Shown one piece after another: positions 60,303 to 64,000 of a DNA stretch of 64,000 nucleotides. The first letter of the stretch is position 1, and each line of letters begins with the position of its first letter. Source of the DNA: Neobacillus mesonae (lineage in GTDB: Bacteria; Bacillota; Bacilli; Paenibacillales; Paenibacillaceae). The position numbers were made by a program, and so were the translations under genes. The notes under the pieces are model-generated. The model made no database searches, was not told where the DNA came from, and was given only the letters and a program-made list of their open reading frames with translations. The stretch covers positions 124,001-188,000 of the forward strand of contig JAMBOW010000004.1 of the NCBI GenBank assembly GCA_023715865.1. The letters run 5' to 3'.

Positions 60303-60908
60303 GTGGAGGGAATTCGGATCGAGGTCAAACGAAGAAAAGACGTTGCTCAAATCAAGAAGGACATCGCTCATCAGTCGAAGGAGCTGTTTGCCCAGAAAGG
60401 CTATCATGCGACCTCCATGGAGGATATTTGCCACGCAACCGGCCGCAGCAAGGGCAGCATCTACTACCATTTTAAGAGCAAGGAAGAGTTGTTCATCCAC
60501 CTGATCAAGCTGAATAATGAGGAATGGGTGGAGGCATGGCATAAGAAGGAAGAGCAATATGATACGGTCATTCAGAAGCTCTACGCTCTGGCTGATCATT
60601 ATGTCGATGATATGGATACTCCCTTAACCAATGCATCCAATGAGTTCGCATCCAGTCAGGGGCTGGGTGATGATCTGATGGAGGAAATTCTTTCGATTTT
60701 ACGGCTTCCATACGTGATGTATGAAGAGCTGATCATAGAGGGGATGGAGCGCGGCGAATTAAGAAAAGACAATCCAAATGATGTGATGTATATTGTTCAA
60801 GGTCTAATGGCCGGGTTAAGTACATTATTTTTCGAGAAGGATATGATTGAACTCAGACGCCTGTATAAAAAAGGAATAGATACGCTGCTTGTCGGTATTA
60901 AAGCCTGA
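60303..60908 (+). CDS. TetR-family repressor
   Basis: Residues 12-60 hold the TetR helix-turn-helix (QIKKDIAHQSKELFAQKGYHATSMEDICHATGRSKGSIYYHFKSKEEL). The remainder is the ligand and dimer domain. The start is uncertain: GTG 60303 overlaps the only site, GGAGGG; the best-spaced codon behind that site would be ATC at 60318. It probably represses its own gene and the efflux pump downstream, through the repeated ACCGRAYAGTCGGT operator. Confidence 0.88.
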   Translation: MEGIRIEVKRRKDVAQIKKDIAHQSKELFAQKGYHATSMEDICHATGRSKGSIYYHFKSKEELFIHLIKLNNEEWVEAWHKKEEQYDTVIQKLYALADHYVDDMDTPLTNASNEFASSQGLGDDLMEEILSILRLPYVMYEELIIEGMERGELRKDNPNDVMYIVQGLMAGLSTLFFEKDMIELRRLYKKGIDTLLVGIKA

Positions 60909-60976
60909 GCATATGTCACTGAACAGTGTGAACAGGAATACATAGCTTACTCGCTCAGCAATACAGCAGGAAGAGG

Positions 60977-61008
60977 AAACTGATGTGGAATATCAGTTTT
61001 TCTTTTTG
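60977..61008 (+). terminator. Intrinsic terminator
   Basis: AAACTGAT (60977-60984) pairs with ATCAGTTT (60992-60999), then T-rich sequence. Confidence 0.75.
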
Positions 61009-61012
61009 CTTT

Positions 61013-61036
61013 TATAATAAACCGGACAGTCGGTTT
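61013..61036 (+). promoter_or_regulatory. Promoter and TetR operator of the MFS pump gene
   Basis: A perfect TATAAT (61013-61018) directly precedes the inverted repeat AAACCGGACAGTCGGTTT (61019-61036). A TetR dimer bound there would block transcription. The core matches the site at 60281-60294 at 12 of 14 bases. Confidence 0.7.
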
Positions 61037-61057
61037 AATAAGAGAGGATGAGAATCA

Positions 61058-62296
61058 ATGGGCGTACTATTCAGGAACAAAGCATTCTTAATCGTAACCG
61101 GCTCGGATTTGCTGCAGAATATGGCAATTTGGGTCCGCAACATGGCAATTCTGTACTTTATTATGGAGCAGTCTCAGGGAGATCCTGTTGCCGTAGCACT
61201 GATTACGGTACTGGAGTACCTTCCTATCTTTGTATTTTCTTTTATCGGCGGGGCGTTTGCAGATAGGTGGAATCCGAAACGAACGATGATTCTTGGTGAT
61301 GTACTGAGTGCACTTTCTATTGTTCTTATTTTATTTGTGCTGTCCTCTGGATATTGGCAGGTATTGTATGCGGCAACCTTTGTGTCTTCCATTGTAAGCC
61401 AGTTCTCGCAGCCCTCCTCTGCTAAAATATTCAAGCGCAACGTGGATGAAGAGCATGTCCAGACAGCTATTGCTCTGACGCAGAGCCTTCACTCGCTGTT
61501 CATTATTGTGGGACCGATGCTTGGGACATTTATTTATACAGCGCTGGGTATCGAAGCTTCGCTATATTCACTGCTGCTACTATTCGGGATCTCAGGCATT
61601 CTTCTGACGTTCCTGCCAAGTATGAAGACAGAAAAAGCAGATACGGTTACTACGATTTTTGCGGATTTAAAAGAAGGATGGCAGTATGTGCTAAGGTTCC
61701 GCTCTCTTGTTATGCTTGCCCTTGTATTTGGGATTATCGGACTTGCAGAGGGGCTTGTCAGTCCTTTGCAGATCTTCATCGTTACAGATCGACTGCAGCT
61801 GGAAGAGACAGCTCTTCAATACATGTCAGGCGTTGCGGGTATGGGCCTTTTAATCGGTGGGGGACTGGCGGCTGTGCTCAGCAATAAATTAAATCAAAAT
61901 ATTACCTTAATCGCGGCGATTTGTATTATGGCGGTGACCACCATGATAGAGGTGCTGTCAACCTCACTGGTCCTAACACTAACAAGCAGCTTTTTAGGAT
62001 CAGTTAGCATGGCTTTCATCAATGTGATTATTTCAACTTATATGGTCGCAAGGATCGACGAAAGCATGATTGGACGGGTTAACGGTACGATTATGCCTTT
62101 ATTCATGGGCATGATTTTGGCCGGCTCTTCTCTATCAGGTGTACTGATGAGCACTGGATCCATGCTTCTTGTATATACTCTATCTACTTTCATCATACTA
62201 TTGAGTATCATTCCTGGTCTTAGGATCCAGTTTAAGGAAATGCAGACGGGGCACAATGGCTTGGATTCAAAAGAAATACCAGGCCCATCTTCATAA
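61058..62296 (+). CDS. MFS efflux transporter (DHA3-like)
   Basis: Twelve hydrophobic helices and the motif GGAFADRWNPKRTMILGDVLSAL (motif A) between helices 2 and 3 place it in the drug:H+ antiporter-like MFS, resembling macrolide/tetracycline exporters. The extracellular loops are short. ATG follows GAGAGGATGAG. Located behind a TetR operator and its repressor gene, it is likely an inducible drug or toxic-metabolite exporter, but the substrate is not known. Length 412. Confidence 0.9.
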   Translation: MGVLFRNKAFLIVTGSDLLQNMAIWVRNMAILYFIMEQSQGDPVAVALITVLEYLPIFVFSFIGGAFADRWNPKRTMILGDVLSALSIVLILFVLSSGYWQVLYAATFVSSIVSQFSQPSSAKIFKRNVDEEHVQTAIALTQSLHSLFIIVGPMLGTFIYTALGIEASLYSLLLLFGISGILLTFLPSMKTEKADTVTTIFADLKEGWQYVLRFRSLVMLALVFGIIGLAEGLVSPLQIFIVTDRLQLEETALQYMSGVAGMGLLIGGGLAAVLSNKLNQNITLIAAICIMAVTTMIEVLSTSLVLTLTSSFLGSVSMAFINVIISTYMVARIDESMIGRVNGTIMPLFMGMILAGSSLSGVLMSTGSMLLVYTLSTFIILLSIIPGLRIQFKEMQTGHNGLDSKEIPGPSS

Positions 62297-62332
62297 CAAT
62301 TACCGTATTCTTGCAGGTATAAACCGAATTGA

Positions 62333-62362
62333 TTAGCACCTGGTACTAGGACGTGTTATAAT
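62333..62362 (+). promoter_or_regulatory. FapR-like operator with TATAAT box
   Basis: TTAGCACCTGGTACTAG (62333-62349) matches the fatty-acid repressor consensus TTAGTACCTRNTACTAA, as I remember it, at all but two of the fixed positions, and it is nearly palindromic. TATAAT follows at 62357-62362. If FapR binds, malonyl-CoA would control the acyl-CoA synthetase. Confidence 0.6.
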
Positions 62363-62398
62363 AACCCAATACACATCGTCGTGAAGGAGAAGATGAAC

Positions 62399-63991
62399 GT
62401 GAATTATGAGCATTGGGTTGCACCTGAACTATATAATATGACATCTGAAATGGAACGGCATAGCGAGGACAAGATCGCACTGAAGTGCTTGGATGAGCAT
62501 GAACAATATGAGGAAATAACATACGGAGCGCTTATTAAAAAGGCAAACCAAATTGCTGGAGGTCTGGAAGGCCTTGGACTTAGCAAAGGCGACCGTGTTC
62601 TTGTCATGGTTCCCCGCAGAATTATCGCATATGCTATATATATTGCATGTCTTAAACTGGGACTTGTCATTATCCCTTCTTCTGAAATGTTAAGAGCGAA
62701 GGATCTGTCTTATCGTTTAAATCACTCCAAAGCCCGGGCTGTCATCGCATGGTCTTCGGTAGCAGATGAAGTGGATAAAATTGAAGAGCCTCTTTCTGCA
62801 TTAGATTTCCGTATTGCGGTATCAAGTCAGGAGAGTGATCAGAAGGAAGGCTGGTTCATGCTGAGCGATTTGATGAACAACCAGCCTGAAGCACGACCGG
62901 CTGTTACGACGCATCGTGATGACATTGCGATTTTAACCTACACATCGGGTACGACTGGCAACCCTAAAGGGGTTGTCCATACTCATGGCTGGGGCTATGC
63001 TCATCTGCGTATAACTGCGCCTTGGCTCGATATCCAACCAGAGGATACCGTTTGGGCGACGGCTGCCCCGGGCTGGCAGAAATGGATCTGGAGTCCGTTT
63101 CTTTCTGTACTCGGACATGGGGCTACCGGATTTGTATTCAGCGGTTCCTTTGATTCGAACCGCTATCTGAGCCTGCTGCAGGATTACCGGATTAATGTGC
63201 TCTGCTGTACGCCTACAGAGTACCGTCTGATGGCTAAATCCGACGGACTAGAGAAGTATGATCTGTCTGCTTTGCGCAGTGCAGTTTCAGCAGGTGAACC
63301 GCTGAACTTAGAAGTAATCAGCACATTTGAAAAGTACTTCAACATCACGATACGTGACGGATATGGACAAACGGAAAGCACGCTGCTGATCGGCAATCTG
63401 AAGGGAATGCCGTTCCGCAAAGGAGCCATGGGTCAGTCGATTTCTCCTGGCCTCGTTCAAGTCGTCGACGATGAAGGTCAGCCGGTGGCACCTGGTACAG
63501 TCGGAAATATTGCTGTTCATATCGAAATGCCTGCCTTGTTCAGCAGCTATTATTTAGATCCTGAACGCAAGCTGGCAAATACGCTTGGAGAGTACTTCAT
63601 CACAGGTGACCGTGCAAGTCTTGATGAAGATGGTTATTTCTGGTTTGAAGGCCGCGGTGATGACATTATCATCAGTTCCGGTTACACGATTGGTCCGTTT
63701 GAGGTCGAGGAAGCTTTGATGAAGCATTCTGCGGTAAAAGAGTGCGCGGCTGTGGCAAGTCCTGATGAAACGCGCGGAAATATCGTCAAAGCATTTATCG
63801 TGTTGAAAGACGGAGTGGAAGGCTCAGATGCGCTTATTAAAGAACTGCAGCAGCACGTAAAGAGCATTACTGCACCGTATAAATATCCGCGCCAAATTGA
63901 GTTTATCTCTGATCTTCCGAAGACAAGCTCAGGCAAGATCCGCCGGATTGAGCTGCGGGAGCTGGAGAAGCAAAAAGCGAGTAACAAATAA
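62399..63991 (+). CDS. Acyl-CoA synthetase, MbcS/AcsM type
   Basis: The adenylate-forming motifs are clear: P-loop YTSGTTGNPKGVVHTH, DGYGQTE, the hinge FEGRGDDIIISSGYTIGPFEVE, and the catalytic lysine in KTSSGKIRR near the C-terminus. The HTHGWGYAHLRITAPWL region matches medium/branched-chain acyl-CoA synthetases. It converts fatty acids and ATP and CoA to acyl-CoA. GTG 62399 has AAGGAG 9 bases upstream; ATG 62393 in frame is too close to it. A FapR-like box in the promoter suggests a link to lipid synthesis control. Confidence 0.9.
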   Translation: MNYEHWVAPELYNMTSEMERHSEDKIALKCLDEHEQYEEITYGALIKKANQIAGGLEGLGLSKGDRVLVMVPRRIIAYAIYIACLKLGLVIIPSSEMLRAKDLSYRLNHSKARAVIAWSSVADEVDKIEEPLSALDFRIAVSSQESDQKEGWFMLSDLMNNQPEARPAVTTHRDDIAILTYTSGTTGNPKGVVHTHGWGYAHLRITAPWLDIQPEDTVWATAAPGWQKWIWSPFLSVLGHGATGFVFSGSFDSNRYLSLLQDYRINVLCCTPTEYRLMAKSDGLEKYDLSALRSAVSAGEPLNLEVISTFEKYFNITIRDGYGQTESTLLIGNLKGMPFRKGAMGQSISPGLVQVVDDEGQPVAPGTVGNIAVHIEMPALFSSYYLDPERKLANTLGEYFITGDRASLDEDGYFWFEGRGDDIIISSGYTIGPFEVEEALMKHSAVKECAAVASPDETRGNIVKAFIVLKDGVEGSDALIKELQQHVKSITAPYKYPRQIEFISDLPKTSSGKIRRIELRELEKQKASNK

Positions 63992-64000
63992 CTGCTCCTA

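Noticed and set aside
1..64000. Prophage, insertion sequence, integron or rRNA/tRNA genes
   Set aside because: No integrase, transposase, terminal inverted repeats, capsid genes or structural RNA sequence was noticed on either strand.

Overview
The window reads as ordinary chromosome of a low-to-mid-GC Gram-positive spore former of the order Bacillales, most probably Paenibacillus or a close relative. Evidence: strong AGGAGG-type ribosome binding sites almost everywhere, frequent TTG and GTG starts, many intrinsic terminators, and typical families such as YkyA, DUF896/YnzC, YkoFEDC, Des/DesK/DesR, GlpP, MtlR, MbcS-like acyl-CoA synthetase and SLH-domain surface proteins. I see no rRNA, tRNA, CRISPR array, insertion sequence or prophage.

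Layout. 1-6.5 kb: envelope proteins, a frameshifted conserved gene, an SLH fragment, DUF975, a serine hydrolase, a membrane-bound NodB deacetylase, a YkyA lipoprotein and a DeoR regulator preceded by ATGAA-containing direct repeats. 6.6-13.5 kb: a radical SAM/SPASM protein, a GNAT, an aldo/keto reductase-MerR operon with a textbook 19-bp-spacer MerR promoter, an esterase, a DUF2207 protein, and a 42-bp-periodic dyad array ahead of a DUF6199 protein. 13.6-17 kb: an ECF42-type sigma factor unit (alpha/beta hydrolase, DGPF protein, sigma factor, second DGPF protein, decayed DUF1801 gene) with two matching TGTCGA-N17-CGTC promoters. 17.1-20.4 kb: a SWIM-SNF2 helicase. 20.5-28.8 kb: DUF896, an XRE/membrane pair, a TPP riboswitch driving ykoF-ykoE-ykoDC (HMP/thiamine ECF transporter with the D and C subunits fused), then the des-desK-desR membrane-fluidity operon. 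29-43 kb: a secreted PL3 pectate lyase, metNIQ, an SLH-anchored surface protein, a soluble hybrid kinase with an AraC regulator next to a GH4 glycosidase, small regulators and an MBL hydrolase. 41.5-47.5 kb: phosphoesterase-glpP followed by a UgpB-C-A-E-like ABC importer whose leader carries a terminator that GlpP could control. 47.7-56.5 kb: MazG-like protein, small proteins, a second deacetylase, and the mtlR-mtlA-mtlD mannitol operon with a perfect cre site. 56.5-64 kb: a zinc-ribbon miniprotein, a soluble chemoreceptor, another frameshifted small gene, acetyltransferases, a TetR/MFS efflux pair with matching operators, and an acyl-CoA synthetase behind a FapR-like box.

Main themes are envelope and lipid homeostasis (Des system, FapR-box acyl-CoA synthetase, SLH proteins), carbon scavenging (pectin, alpha-galactoside, glycerol-3-phosphate, mannitol) and several self-contained regulator-target modules whose DNA sites can be read directly. 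Several genes shorter than about 85 codons, or interrupted, at 39737, 48155, 56595, 57791-58031 and 59351 are described here from the sequence. Family names rest on recognition of sequence motifs; no database search was possible.
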